Shown: in pieces, positions 16,233 to 25,493 of the stretch | How the letters are laid out: every line of letters begins with the position of its first letter | How positions within the stretch are numbered: the first letter of the stretch is position 1 | NCBI GenBank assembly: GCA_964543855.1 | Contig: CAZJAD010000001.1 | Location: 1-64,000, forward strand | Length of the DNA: 64,000 bases | Source: CAZJAD01 sp964543855 | Lineage (GTDB): Bacteria > Electryoneota > RPQS01 > DYHQ01 | Direction of reading: 5' to 3' | Program-made: the position numbers and the translations under genes | Notes under the pieces: generated by a model | What the model was told of the DNA's origin: nothing | Seen by the model: the letters and a program-made list of their open reading frames with translations, nothing else | Database searches by the model: none

Positions 16233-17339
16233 ATGCTACGCGACCCCCGAATCGAGAAGTGGGCGGATGTTATTGTCCGCTACTGTCTGGAACTGAAAGC
16301 CGGTCAATGGTTACTTGTTCAGGGCAACCCGCTGGCATATCCCCTGATTGACGCCCTGTATCGAGCGACACTGAAGATCGGCGCTCGGCCCGACCTGCGC
16401 ATCAATTTCCCGGAGCTGGAGGAAGTCTTCCTGCGCGACGCTCCCGAAGGGGTCGTGGATTGGGTCTCTCCCTCGATGATGTACGAAATGGAGCACATTG
16501 ACGCCCGCTTCGTGATCATCAGTACCCATAACACCAAGAACCTGTCCGGCGTCGATCCGGCACGACAGCAGAAACATACCAGGGCTCGAGGAGCTCTGCT
16601 GCAGAAGATGCTGGAGCGCTCGTCGAAAAAGGAGATGCGCTGGTCGCTCACACTCTATCCACATCCGGCGGCCGCGCAAGACGCCGAGATGGGAATGGAG
16701 GAATATGCCGAATTCGTCTTCGACGCTTGTCTGCTGAACTACGAAGATCCCGTAGCGGAGTGGCGGAAAGTGGAAGCGAACCAGGAAAAGTGGGTGCAGT
16801 TCTTAAATCAGGTGAAAGAACTGCGCTTCAAGGCGGAGGGAACGGACCTGCGGGTGAAGGTGGAAGGGCGAAAGTGGATCAACTGCTGCGGTCATGAGAA
16901 TTTCCCGGACGGCGAGGTCTTCACCGGCCCGGTGGATGGAGGAACCGAGGGCATCGTTCGCTTCACTTATCCCGCGGTGCAGCACGGGCGTGAGATTGAA
17001 GGGATCGAACTCGAGCTGGAGAAGGGTGTGGTGGCTCGGGCGAGAGCCACCAAGAACGAGGCCTACCTGAAGAAGCTACTCGACGCCGACGAAGGAGCCA
17101 GTCGCCTCGGAGAAATCGCCATTGGCACGAATACGCGGATTCAGCGCTTCACCAAGAATATTCTCTTTGACGAAAAGCTCGGCGGAACCTTTCACCTCGC
17201 TATCGGCGCTGCCTACCCAGAGACCGGTGCGACGAACAAATCCGCCATTCATGTCGACATGATCTGCAATCTGCGGGATGGGGGCGAGATTCTCGCGGAT
17301 GGGAAGGTTTTTTATCGCGACGGGAAGTTCCTGATTTAG
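16233..17339 (+). CDS. Aminopeptidase, M29 family (AmpS/PepS-like)
   Basis: 368 residues from ATG 16233 (AGGAG 5 nt upstream; the GTG two codons earlier lies on that site). M29 features: the N-terminal domain with LKAGQWLLVQG, then the metal-site regions FPDGEVFTGPVDGGTEG, EIEGIELELEKG and the diagnostic LAIGAAYPETGATNKSAIHVD carrying His and Asp ligands. These are cytosolic cobalt- or zinc-activated exopeptidases that finish peptide breakdown. It follows deoC on the same strand, so it may be co-transcribed. Confidence 0.93.
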   Translation: MLRDPRIEKWADVIVRYCLELKAGQWLLVQGNPLAYPLIDALYRATLKIGARPDLRINFPELEEVFLRDAPEGVVDWVSPSMMYEMEHIDARFVIISTHNTKNLSGVDPARQQKHTRARGALLQKMLERSSKKEMRWSLTLYPHPAAAQDAEMGMEEYAEFVFDACLLNYEDPVAEWRKVEANQEKWVQFLNQVKELRFKAEGTDLRVKVEGRKWINCCGHENFPDGEVFTGPVDGGTEGIVRFTYPAVQHGREIEGIELELEKGVVARARATKNEAYLKKLLDADEGASRLGEIAIGTNTRIQRFTKNILFDEKLGGTFHLAIGAAYPETGATNKSAIHVDMICNLRDGGEILADGKVFYRDGKFLI

Positions 17340-17377
17340 GCCGACAGGCTCGAGTGCGGCTGACCCCAGACCGTTGC

Positions 17378-18658
17378 TTACACTTTGAAGAGCGTAATGA
17401 ACACGTAGGTCAGACTGAGCCCGACCAGGCCGACGGCCAAAGCCCAGCAAACGATGTTGTAGATCCCCCGGTTGACATAGTTGCCCATGAGCCTTCGGTC
17501 ATTGACCAGAATGAGCATTGGCAGCAGGATGAAGGGCAGCACCACGCCATTGAGGACCTGCGAGAGGAACATCACCCGCACAAGCGGCAACTGAGGTATC
17601 ATGACCACCAACACACCGAGCACAATCAGGGCCGTGTAGAGAATATAGAACTGTCTGGCTTCGCGGAAATCCTTATCGAGTCCGGATTCCCACCCGAAGC
17701 CTTCGCAGATGGTGTAGGAGGTCGAAAGAGGAAGAATTGAAGCGGCGAAAAGGCTCGCGTTCAGAAGGCCAAAGGCGAAAAGGAGGCCGCTGAGCTCACC
17801 GGCCAAGGGCGCCAGAGCACGAGCGGCCTGGCTGGCTGTCTCAATTTGAATGCCACTCTTGTAGAGGGTCTGCGCGCATACAACCACGATGAAAAGTGCG
17901 ACAATACAGACCGCGATGCCTCCAAGGATGGTGTCCAGGCGAGAGTATTTGTAGTCCTTAAGTTTGATATTCTTTTCGGCAACCGACGCCTGCTGATAGA
18001 ACTGCATCCACGGGGCGATGGTGGTCCCAATAATCCCGATGAGCATCAGGATATAGGTTGTGTCGCGACCGAAGTGCGGTGTGACGAGTGCCTGGCCCAC
18101 TTCCCCCCAATCGGCTCCGACCCGGAACCCTGTGATAATGTAGGCGACATAGAAAACCGTGGCGACGAGGAAGACTTTTTCGATTCCGGCGTAGGTACCA
18201 GCGATCACCAGCCCCCACACGACGATGCCGGCCAAGGGCACGGTGACCCAGCGCGGGATGCCCAGGATTTCTCCGGCTGCGGCCACGCCTGAGAATTCAG
18301 CGATAATATTGCCGAAGTTCGTGACAAGCAGCGCCAGCATCAGATAGAAGGTCCATCGCACTCCGAAGCGCTCGCGGATGAGGTCCGACAGTCCTTTGCC
18401 CGTCACCACGCCCATACGATTCACCATCTCCTGCACCATGATGAGGGCGAGTGTCATTGGAATGAAAATCCAGAGCGTTTTCAGACCGAACTGCGCTCCC
18501 GCCTGCGAATAGGTGGTGATGCCGCCGGCGTCGTTGTCGACATTGGCGGTAATCATACCCGGACCCATCACGGAGAAGAAAATCGCAATCCGGGCCCAAA
18601 TGGGTGTTACCCGTGCCTTGATCTTTTCGGAGTTCGTCACGGTTTGTCCGCTTTCCAC
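17378..18658 (-). CDS. NRAMP-related divalent metal transporter, probable Mg2+ type
   Basis: 426 residues, about 11 membrane helices, NRAMP fold. The metal site departs from classic MntH. The helix-1 DPGN motif reads DAGG (Asp43 kept, Asn replaced by Gly), and the helix-6 MPH motif reads APW (Met replaced by Ala, His by Trp). Loss of the soft Met ligand is, as I recall, a hallmark of NRAMP-related Mg2+ transporters (NRMT). The start overlaps the upstream MgtE-like sensor gene by 22 nt, so the pair is translationally linked, which independently points to Mg2+. Mn2+ or another ion cannot be excluded without assay. Confidence 0.85.
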   Translation of the reverse strand: MESGQTVTNSEKIKARVTPIWARIAIFFSVMGPGMITANVDNDAGGITTYSQAGAQFGLKTLWIFIPMTLALIMVQEMVNRMGVVTGKGLSDLIRERFGVRWTFYLMLALLVTNFGNIIAEFSGVAAAGEILGIPRWVTVPLAGIVVWGLVIAGTYAGIEKVFLVATVFYVAYIITGFRVGADWGEVGQALVTPHFGRDTTYILMLIGIIGTTIAPWMQFYQQASVAEKNIKLKDYKYSRLDTILGGIAVCIVALFIVVVCAQTLYKSGIQIETASQAARALAPLAGELSGLLFAFGLLNASLFAASILPLSTSYTICEGFGWESGLDKDFREARQFYILYTALIVLGVLVVMIPQLPLVRVMFLSQVLNGVVLPFILLPMLILVNDRRLMGNYVNRGIYNIVCWALAVGLVGLSLTYVFITLFKV

Positions 18659-19923
18659 TGCCGGTAGAAGTATGGCAGGAGTTCGTCGAAAGCGTGCTTG
18701 AGAGAGACCACGCCCTTCTGGCGGTTCTCTTCATCCACGACAGGTAGAGTCAAGAAGTCATAGCGCAGGAAAAGCTCGGCAACCTCGCTGATCGGCGTGT
18801 CAGGCTGAACACTGATAAGACGTGGCTGCAGTACCTGACTCAGCCTTTCCTGCGGCTCCGCCTGCAAAAGGTGCCGCAGCGATATAGCACCCAAAAGATG
18901 ACCTTCGCTGTCGTGGACATAGACATAATAGAAGGCTTCAATCTCATCGGCGGCACTTCGGACGGCCGCTAAAGCATCGGCAATCGTCGCTCCACTTTCG
19001 ATCTCCAGGAAGTCGGTAGTCATCACCGCACCCGCCGTTCGCTCTGGATAGGCGATGAGCTCCTGGAGTTCCTCCTTAGCTTCCTGTTCGATTTCTCCGA
19101 TGATCTCGGCCGAGACATCCGGTGAGAGACTGGCCAGGACATCAGCGGCCTCGCTGGGTTCCATCTCCTCGAGGATGTCGGCGGCTCGATCTGTCGCAAG
19201 ATGCTCGAAGATAGCCTTCACGGTTTCATCGTTGGTCTCCTCGAGAATCTCCGCGGCCGTCTCATCGTCGATGGCCGCCAACATTGTGTGACGCTCGAGC
19301 TTGTCGAGTTCCTCCAGAATGTCCGCAAGCTCACCAGGATGGAGCTGTTTCAGGTGTTCCGAGCTAACTTTGAGGCGAACGCGCCCCAGAGCTCCTTCCG
19401 ATGATAATGGCTCAGTGAATTTCCAGGAAATCAATTCCTCTTTCAAGGGAATATGGAACAGGGTACAGAGACGGTGGATCGGCCGCAACCATCCCAGTCG
19501 GCGAAGCAGCCCGGTGAAACCGACATCCACATGGACGACCCACTGTTTGTCTGCGATCAGGAGATGGACATCGTTGACCCGTTCGACTTTGGCCCCTTTG
19601 ACATCGACGATCTGCTTGTCCCAGAGCAGATCTCGCAGCGAGACATCCCCAGGATTTTTCTCGAACGGTTGGATGCGCCGTTCGTCAACCGTGAGCCGCC
19701 GTCGTGAGACCAGCTCGATGTAGTCATCGCGACCCGCCGGATAGAAGGCGAATGTCCCGCGGTGGCGCAACACGATGCCCCGAAGCTGGGGAAAGACCTC
19801 TCCCAGTGTCGCCACAATATCGTGGACAGAACCCATAGGCGTCCGCAATTCGCGGCTACGAGCACGGCGGCCCATGACCCGGGAGAGATAAACAAATTCT
19901 TCGCACTCAGAACCGTTTCTCAT
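18637..19923 (-). CDS. Channel-less MgtE-type sensor: PRC-barrel, MgtE_N and CBS pair
   Basis: 428 residues, soluble. PRC-barrel-like segments occupy the N-terminal half (VYLSRVMGRR, KQIVDVKGAKVERVNDV). An MgtE N-domain of repeated helices follows (HPGELADILEELDK, DRAADILEEMEPSEAADVL, about 190-290), then two CBS motifs (MTTDFLEIESGATIADAL, VQPDTPISEVAELF) and an ending that looks like the start of the MgtE linker. The five-helix MgtE channel is absent. In MgtE these cytosolic domains bind Mg2+ and close the pore. Here the next gene, overlapping by 22 nt, encodes an NRAMP-type carrier, so this protein is inferred to be its Mg2+-responsive regulator. Confidence 0.88.
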   Translation of the reverse strand: MRNGSECEEFVYLSRVMGRRARSRELRTPMGSVHDIVATLGEVFPQLRGIVLRHRGTFAFYPAGRDDYIELVSRRRLTVDERRIQPFEKNPGDVSLRDLLWDKQIVDVKGAKVERVNDVHLLIADKQWVVHVDVGFTGLLRRLGWLRPIHRLCTLFHIPLKEELISWKFTEPLSSEGALGRVRLKVSSEHLKQLHPGELADILEELDKLERHTMLAAIDDETAAEILEETNDETVKAIFEHLATDRAADILEEMEPSEAADVLASLSPDVSAEIIGEIEQEAKEELQELIAYPERTAGAVMTTDFLEIESGATIADALAAVRSAADEIEAFYYVYVHDSEGHLLGAISLRHLLQAEPQERLSQVLQPRLISVQPDTPISEVAELFLRYDFLTLPVVDEENRQKGVVSLKHAFDELLPYFYRQWKADKP

Positions 19924-19955
19924 GACCGGAGCGTCTTTCTCTTGATTTAGTCTGA

Positions 19956-19984
19956 AATTTAAACATTTTCCTGTCAGGAATCAA
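19956..19984 (-). promoter_or_regulatory. Promoter of the sensor/NRAMP operon
   Basis: Minus strand TTGATT (19984-19979), 17-nt spacer, TAAATT (19961-19956), about 33 nt before the sensor start codon. The -10 is imperfect. Confidence 0.4.
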
Positions 19985-20073
19985 GCTCAAAACTGATTCT
20001 TTCTGTTCGTCTCTGACGCAGGACCTCTTCCATTGGCAGCTATTGAAACTCGAGCCACTTCAAGGAGACACCG

Positions 20074-21381
20074 ATGGCCCACATCGCCCCCTTTCGAGCG
20101 CATCGCTTTGACCCAACCATTGTAGGAGATCTGACGCCTATCGTCACCCAGCCCTATGACAAAATCGGCCCCGCGCTCCAGGATGAGTACTACGCACGCA
20201 GCCCGTACAACATTGCCCGTATTATCAAATCCAAGGAGCAAATCGGCAAGCCCACCACAGACTACTCGGAAGCCGGGCGGCTCTTTCGCAAATGGCTGTC
20301 GGACGGGATAATTCGGCCGGATCCGGAACCCGGCGTTTATCCTTATTATCAGTTTTTCAAGGCGGAAGGTCGCGAGCATACCCGCAAGGGCTTTGTCGCT
20401 CTGGTCGCCCTTGAGGAAGGTCAGGTGCGAGCCCACGAACGAACCCTCGCCGGGCCAAAAGCAGACCGACTCCGACTGCTGCAGCAAATCGAGGCCAATG
20501 ACGAGCTGATTTTCATGCTTTTCTCCGATGCCGAGCAGCGGGCCGTGGAGATCATGGATCATGCCATTGCGGATATGAGCCCCATCATTGAGGTCAAAGA
20601 TGATTTCGGCGAGGCGCACCGTGTCTGGCGAATCGCACAGGCCGAGATCTATGACGAACTCACAGACCTCCTGGCAGACCGAGAACTGCTTATTGCCGAC
20701 GGGCACCACCGGTTTGAGACGGCGCTGAATTTCAAGCGGCAATGCGCGGAGAAAGGCTGGAAGCCTGTCGGCGTCGAGACCTTCACGCACCGCATGATGG
20801 CTCTCTTCCCCATGGAGGATCCCGGGCTCGTCATCTTGCCAACGCACCGTCTGATCCACAGTGTCAAGAATTTCGATGGACCTCGCCTCGTGGACCGTCT
20901 GGCCCAGTGGTTCCATGTGGAGGCACTCCGCACTCACGAGGAACTCTTCACACGCATGGACAGGGCACGCGAGGACCATGTCTTTGGGCTGCGCGCGATT
21001 CGAACGAAAGACGCCTGCTACTTGCTCCGGCTGAAGGACCTGCGCATAATGAACGAGATGGCCTCGGCAAGCCTGTCCAAAGAGTCGAGAGCCCTCGATG
21101 TCGTCATTCTGCATACGCTCATACTGGACAAGCTCCTTGGCATTGATGCCAAAGCCCTGGAAGCGGAGACGAACTGCCTCTATGGTCGAGACCGCCACAA
21201 GGCACTCGATCGCGTGGGCGACGGCACCGTTCAGGCAGCATTTCTGCTCAATCCCACGCGCGTCGAACAGGTGTGCACGGTTGCCCAACAGGGTGAGCGC
21301 ATGCCGCAGAAATCGACCGACTTCTATCCCAAACTACTTACGGGCCTGCTGATGATGAAAATGGAAATACAGAAACCGTGA
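20074..21381 (+). CDS. DUF1015 family protein
   Basis: 435 residues, full length for the family: MAHIAPFRAHRFDP at the N-terminus, TQPYDKI, YNIARIIKSKE, and the strongly conserved LLIADGHHRFETAL. AAGGAG precedes the start. The family has no firm function that I know. The DGHHR motif recalls the ParB/Srx-fold serine kinases (SerK, SbnI), so a nucleotide-dependent small-molecule kinase is a reasonable but unproven guess; DUF1015 genes often neighbour serine metabolism genes, which are not seen here. Divergent from the sensor/NRAMP operon and closed by a strong terminator. Confidence 0.88.
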   Translation: MAHIAPFRAHRFDPTIVGDLTPIVTQPYDKIGPALQDEYYARSPYNIARIIKSKEQIGKPTTDYSEAGRLFRKWLSDGIIRPDPEPGVYPYYQFFKAEGREHTRKGFVALVALEEGQVRAHERTLAGPKADRLRLLQQIEANDELIFMLFSDAEQRAVEIMDHAIADMSPIIEVKDDFGEAHRVWRIAQAEIYDELTDLLADRELLIADGHHRFETALNFKRQCAEKGWKPVGVETFTHRMMALFPMEDPGLVILPTHRLIHSVKNFDGPRLVDRLAQWFHVEALRTHEELFTRMDRAREDHVFGLRAIRTKDACYLLRLKDLRIMNEMASASLSKESRALDVVILHTLILDKLLGIDAKALEAETNCLYGRDRHKALDRVGDGTVQAAFLLNPTRVEQVCTVAQQGERMPQKSTDFYPKLLTGLLMMKMEIQKP

Positions 21382-21405
21382 CGATACGACGCGTCCGCTA
21401 TGAAG

Positions 21406-21437
21406 AAGCCACCGCCAACGGGCGGTGGCTTTTTTTT
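21406..21437 (+). terminator. Intrinsic terminator of the DUF1015 gene
   Basis: Stem GCCACCGCC/GGCGGTGGC (21408-21416 with 21421-21429), 4-nt loop, eight T. It separates two convergent genes. Confidence 0.93.
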
Positions 21438-21467
21438 CAGCAAAACCACAGAATGAGAAAAGACTCT

Positions 21468-23531
21468 TCAGTCACGCCCGGGTGTGTCTGCAATCGCTCT
21501 TGAAAGCTCCTCGATTCTGATACGGATAGAATCCACGGGAATCCGGATTCGGCGAAGCTCGGCAAGCTGAACACGCGCCGCGGCGGTATCACCTCGCGCG
21601 AGCGCATTCGTCGCCAGCTCCAGACGCGCCGGAGCGTAGGCCGGATGAATCGCCAACGCCACCTCGAGAAGGGAATCGCAGGCGGCCAGATTTCCGATCG
21701 AGCGCAAGTTCAAAGCGGCGCGATAGAGCCATTCAGGATTGCTCGGCTCTCGGCGTGCGGCTCGGAGGAACAGATGGGCCGCTTCCTGGGCCCGCTGCAG
21801 GCGTTCCAGAATGGATGCCCGAAGAACCAGCACCTCAATGGGCATTGTTGCTTCGACTGGGAAGATGTCTGAGAGATACGCCAATGCCTCCTCATATCTC
21901 GCCTCCTCGTGAAGCACGCACGCCTCCCGCAGGATATTATCGAGAGGCGCACCGTGGAGAGTATCGGGCGCAGCAACCCGTGCCTTCTCGAATTCGCGAC
22001 GGGCCTCATCGTAGTTCCCGACCTGCCAGAGTGACCTCGCGAGCTCCAGGTGAGCCTGCTGAAAACCCGGTTTTGCTGCCAGCGCACGGGTGAAAAGTGG
22101 AATTGAGCTTTCAATCTGGCCACGATTCACCGCCTCCGAACCCAGATTGAAGTAGTCAAGGGAAGGATTGGTCAATTCAGCTCGAAGCCGCGAAGGGAAG
22201 TTGACCACAACCAGGACCGCGACATAGACGCCAAGTGCCCAGATAAGCCTGGAGACGCGACGCTCGCGAAGCTCCCGAAAAATCCCGACCAGAAACTGGG
22301 CCGCCAAAGGCAGCAGCGCCAGAATCATCGGGAAGCGATACTCCGAAGCCGAGAAGAAGATCAGATTCACCAAAATGTAGGCCGCAAGATAAAGCAGAAT
22401 CAGCGCGATTTTGCGCCTCGAGCGCCAGCAGAGAAAAAGGCCAGCAGCCGCCAAGGGGAAGAGAAACCCCCAGGTCAGCGGCATGAACCGCGCAATCGGG
22501 CAGAAAGTGCGCACGGCCGCAAAGCTCAGATTGGTGCGAATCTCTCCACCCTGGACGGTGAACCACAGCTTGCGCGACAGAGTCTGGAGCCACGCTGCCG
22601 GATGGCGCACGATGTCATGGAGAGCCTGCCGCGTCCAATAACGCGAGGCCTGCTCGAGCGTGAGACTCTGGGCGGTGCGCCGGGCGGCTTCGTCGCGATA
22701 GCGCTGGGCTTCGGTCTGTGGATCGGAAGCCTCGAGCCACGGGAGTTCCTCGTAGGCTCCCAACGCCCCCGTCCGATTGCCGATGTAGAAATTGATCCCG
22801 GCGGACGATGTGGTCAGCAGCGGACTGCCGCTGACCGATATGTTGCGCACAAGTACTGGGAGCAGCATCACGAACGTGCCGAGAACCAGCATCGTCCCCG
22901 CGCGCCAACGAAAACGACCCACCGGAGACCCTTCTCTCTTGCCTGCCGCAAGCCATACCAACACGAGTGCAAGGAACAGTAGAACAGACGGCCTGGCCAG
23001 TGCCGACAGGCCCAGTGCGACACCGGCGGCCAGCCACAGCCATGCCTTCGGTATCTCGCTGCGCAGCGCGCGAGCCAGAAGCAAGAGAAGTCCCGCATTC
23101 AAAAAAAGTATGAGGCTGCTCGTCAACAACATCCCATCGAAGTATAGCCAAGGCGCACAGAAGATCGCAAGGAGACACGCGACAACAGCTATGGTGCTAT
23201 CGAAGAGATCGCGTACGGCGAAGAAGAGGAGGAGAAGCGTCACCGTGGAAAGGAGAATCTGAAACACTACGGCAGGGGTAGGATTCGGCCCGCCGAAGAG
23301 CGTGTAAAGACCGCTGAGAAGGATCGGATAGAGTGGCGAGAGAAAAAAGGGGCCTGGTGGATGTCCCAGGCCCTGAGCGAGTCTCGCGGCCCAGTCGTGG
23401 TAGTACTTCGCATCGAGGGTCAGCAGCTCGAGCAGCGGACTGGCCTCGAGTTGGCGCAAGTATATAAGGCGTACGAGGACAAACAGAATGAAAACAGGAA
23501 CCAAGAAGCGAATGCTACGACCGCCTGTCAT
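21468..23531 (-). CDS. GT-C glycosyltransferase (family 39-like) with TPR tail
   Basis: 687 residues. The N-terminal 430 residues hold about ten membrane helices with a first-loop acidic motif (LLTLDAKYYHDWA), typical of polyprenyl-phosphate-dependent ArnT/PMT-type transferases. The C-terminal third (about 460-680) is a run of TPR-like repeats (YFNLGSEAVNRGQIESSIPLFTRAL, AHLELARSLWQVGNYDEARREF). Inferred role: transfer of a sugar from a lipid carrier to lipid or protein outside the inner membrane, with the TPRs binding a partner. It is the last gene of a minus-strand run with pcm and DUF4282 genes that share no obvious pathway. Confidence 0.8.
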   Translation of the reverse strand: MTGGRSIRFLVPVFILFVLVRLIYLRQLEASPLLELLTLDAKYYHDWAARLAQGLGHPPGPFFLSPLYPILLSGLYTLFGGPNPTPAVVFQILLSTVTLLLLFFAVRDLFDSTIAVVACLLAIFCAPWLYFDGMLLTSSLILFLNAGLLLLLARALRSEIPKAWLWLAAGVALGLSALARPSVLLFLALVLVWLAAGKREGSPVGRFRWRAGTMLVLGTFVMLLPVLVRNISVSGSPLLTTSSAGINFYIGNRTGALGAYEELPWLEASDPQTEAQRYRDEAARRTAQSLTLEQASRYWTRQALHDIVRHPAAWLQTLSRKLWFTVQGGEIRTNLSFAAVRTFCPIARFMPLTWGFLFPLAAAGLFLCWRSRRKIALILLYLAAYILVNLIFFSASEYRFPMILALLPLAAQFLVGIFRELRERRVSRLIWALGVYVAVLVVVNFPSRLRAELTNPSLDYFNLGSEAVNRGQIESSIPLFTRALAAKPGFQQAHLELARSLWQVGNYDEARREFEKARVAAPDTLHGAPLDNILREACVLHEEARYEEALAYLSDIFPVEATMPIEVLVLRASILERLQRAQEAAHLFLRAARREPSNPEWLYRAALNLRSIGNLAACDSLLEVALAIHPAYAPARLELATNALARGDTAAARVQLAELRRIRIPVDSIRIRIEELSRAIADTPGRD

Positions 23532-23585
23532 GAGACTGGGAGAGTGCGACTGGTTGCCTGCGAATTACACTTCCGTGGTTCCAGG

Positions 23586-23894
23586 CTACGGCTCCGGGTG
23601 ACCGCGCTTAGCGATCTCGCCTGTGTGCTCCGCGATCCGGAAGATGACGATGATGATCTCAAGGCATACTCTGCCGTAGATAATGCTGATAATGAAGCCG
23701 AGTGGCGCCAGAATAATCAGCGTCAACAAGCCAAGCGCGGCATGGGCTGCGAAAGCCGCCACAATCGCCACCAGCGCGCCGATGCCCGAGGCGATAATCC
23801 ACAGGATGTACAAGAGCCGGATGATTTTCGTCGTTACGAAATCGGTGAAAGTGAAATCGAAAAGAGACGCGAAGAAGCCTTTGGTCTCGTCCAT
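23586..23894 (-). CDS. DUF4282 small membrane protein
   Basis: 102 residues with two membrane helices (IIRLLYILWIIASGIGALVAI and LIILAPLGFIISIIY) and the ending RVCLEIIIVIFRIAEHT, the DUF4282 pattern. Function is unknown. A good GGAGGATATC lies before the ATG. It sits 37 nt downstream of pcm and 54 nt upstream of the glycosyltransferase on the same strand. Confidence 0.85.
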   Translation of the reverse strand: MDETKGFFASLFDFTFTDFVTTKIIRLLYILWIIASGIGALVAIVAAFAAHAALGLLTLIILAPLGFIISIIYGRVCLEIIIVIFRIAEHTGEIAKRGHPEP

Positions 23895-23931
23895 GATATC
23901 CTCCTTCGGTTGGATGTAGATTCGGCTCAGG

Positions 23932-24702
23932 TCACTTCTTGTGCCGCTCTATTTCGCCGGTCATCGGAACAAAGACGACCGGAATCAAAGTGTCCGTGAC
24001 AACCGTGCCTTCCTCGGTCTTCAGGAGGCACAGAAGGTTCTGCACGCCGTACTCGGGGCCGACCGGTACGACCAAGCGACCCCCCGGTGCCAGTTGCTCG
24101 AGCAGTGAATCGGGGACTTTTTCAGGGGCCGCAGTGATGATGATGCCATTGAAGGGAGCCTCCTCAGGCCATCCAAAGTAGCCGTCTCCTGTGCGCGTAT
24201 GTACCTGACTGTAGCCGGCTTCATCAAGGTGGCGGCGAGCACTCTTTGTCAGTTCGGGCACAATCTCTATTGTATAGACATCGCATCCCATCTCCGCCAG
24301 AATCGCGGCTTCGTAACCGGAGCCCGTTCCGATCTCGAGCACCTTCTCGCCTTCCGACAGCTTCAGGGCCTCTGTCATGTAGGCCACAATGTAGGGCTGC
24401 GAGATAGTCTGTCCTTCCCCGATGGGCAAGGCATTGTCCTCATAGGCCCGGCGCTCAATCCTCTGAGGAACGAAGCGATGTCGCGGGACCGTCCGCATCG
24501 CCGCGAGCACTCGCTCGTCCTTGATCCCTCGCCAGACGAGCTGTGACTCGACCATCTCGCTGCGCAATGAGTCCGGGTTCCAACCCATGGGCTCCTCCGA
24601 AACCACTGCTTTCCACAGAACAAAAAGGACTACGAGGAAGGCGAGGGTGACAAGCGGGATGGCCGTATGGCGGCGTCCTCGCGAAGTCGAGTTCTCAGCC
24701 AT
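23932..24702 (-). CDS. pcm: Protein-L-isoaspartate O-methyltransferase, membrane-anchored or exported
   Basis: 256 residues from the ATG at 24702; GGGGAG lies 11 nt upstream, and longer in-frame starts add a segment with no family similarity. Family motifs: MRTVPRHRFVP, the SAM-binding EIGTGSGYEAAILAEMG, GDGYFGWPEEAPFNGIIITAAPEKVP and LLEQLAPGGRLVVPVG. It methylates isoaspartyl residues to start their repair. Residues about 15-35 form one hydrophobic helix (IPLVTLAFLVVLFVLWKAV) not found in the E. coli enzyme, so this form is probably anchored in, or exported across, the inner membrane. SAM supply outside the cytosol would then be a question. Confidence 0.92.
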   Translation of the reverse strand: MAENSTSRGRRHTAIPLVTLAFLVVLFVLWKAVVSEEPMGWNPDSLRSEMVESQLVWRGIKDERVLAAMRTVPRHRFVPQRIERRAYEDNALPIGEGQTISQPYIVAYMTEALKLSEGEKVLEIGTGSGYEAAILAEMGCDVYTIEIVPELTKSARRHLDEAGYSQVHTRTGDGYFGWPEEAPFNGIIITAAPEKVPDSLLEQLAPGGRLVVPVGPEYGVQNLLCLLKTEEGTVVTDTLIPVVFVPMTGEIERHKK

Positions 24703-25400
24703 CGGGCAATGATCTCCCCAGCTGTTCTTCCACGCAAATTCGACATCCAAAGCCCCAAGCGCTCGAGGTGGGATGCGCTTCAATTAGGATAGCAACGGAG
24801 AGCAGAGCTTTAGCAAAACTTCTCCGTTGGCCTGCCTAATCCCGCCCATCTCCTTCAGTAAATTACGGAACCACATTCAAAAAAACAAGCCTCCAAAGTC
24901 ATCTCGAAAGTTGTGAGCTGGATCACGACGAGGATAATGACTCCGACCCCGGAACTCCATTGAATGTTGTCTCTCCACGACTCATTAGAAAAGGAATCCT
25001 TAGGTCATGCGAAGTTGCGTGAGTCCAACGGGAACGGACGCGAGTACAGGCGGGAGCCGCGCAGACAGCGCCGACCTGGGAGGGTACATGCCCCGGTATA
25101 AGATACCTCGATCTGGTCCGGCGGCGTGCACGGAACTCTCGTAATGATACCAACATCCTCGCGTGCATGTCACCCGTACTGATGCGGATCCGCAGTGTTC
25201 GAGAGTGATCAGAGATGAAGAGGTCTCCGGGTTCGGACTTATCGGAGAGACCGCTGGCGGCCAGGGTCAGTGTGATGCAGAGGACTCAGTGATCCCAAAA
25301 CATCGCGCCGGACCCATGTTGTGAAGTCCCAACGATCACAATGACTTACCAAGGATGAGCGGCAAATGAAGAAATGCTCAATCCGTGGCCGCTGAAAAGC
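24703..25400. other. Gene-free stretch before the flagellar region
   Basis: About 700 nt without a credible gene, RNA or repeat. Open frames here lack family similarity and start signals. It probably carries the pcm promoter, which I could not pin down. Confidence 0.55.
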
Positions 25401-25428
25401 TAAAGTTCTGTGGTGGAGTTACCGATAG
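25401..25428 (+). promoter_or_regulatory. Sigma-28 (FliA) promoter candidate upstream of the MerR-flagellin genes
   Basis: TAAA (25401-25404), 16 nt, ACCGATAG (25421-25428), against the consensus TAAA-N15-GCCGATAA. Six of eight -10 bases match; the spacer is one longer. It is 66 nt before the regulator start. Confidence 0.6.
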
Positions 25429-25493
25429 TAGGAGTGAAACGAAAAATGCACTGCCAAATATTCAGACTTTGGTCATTGGAAGGAGGGTTCACC

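Noticed and set aside
19987..21288. 433-codon minus-strand open frame
   Set aside because: Complete antisense shadow of the DUF1015 gene, which has family motifs, a ribosome site and a terminator.
24923..25168. 81-codon minus-strand open frame in the gap before the flagellar genes
   Set aside because: Arg-rich low-complexity product, no ribosome site, no family similarity.
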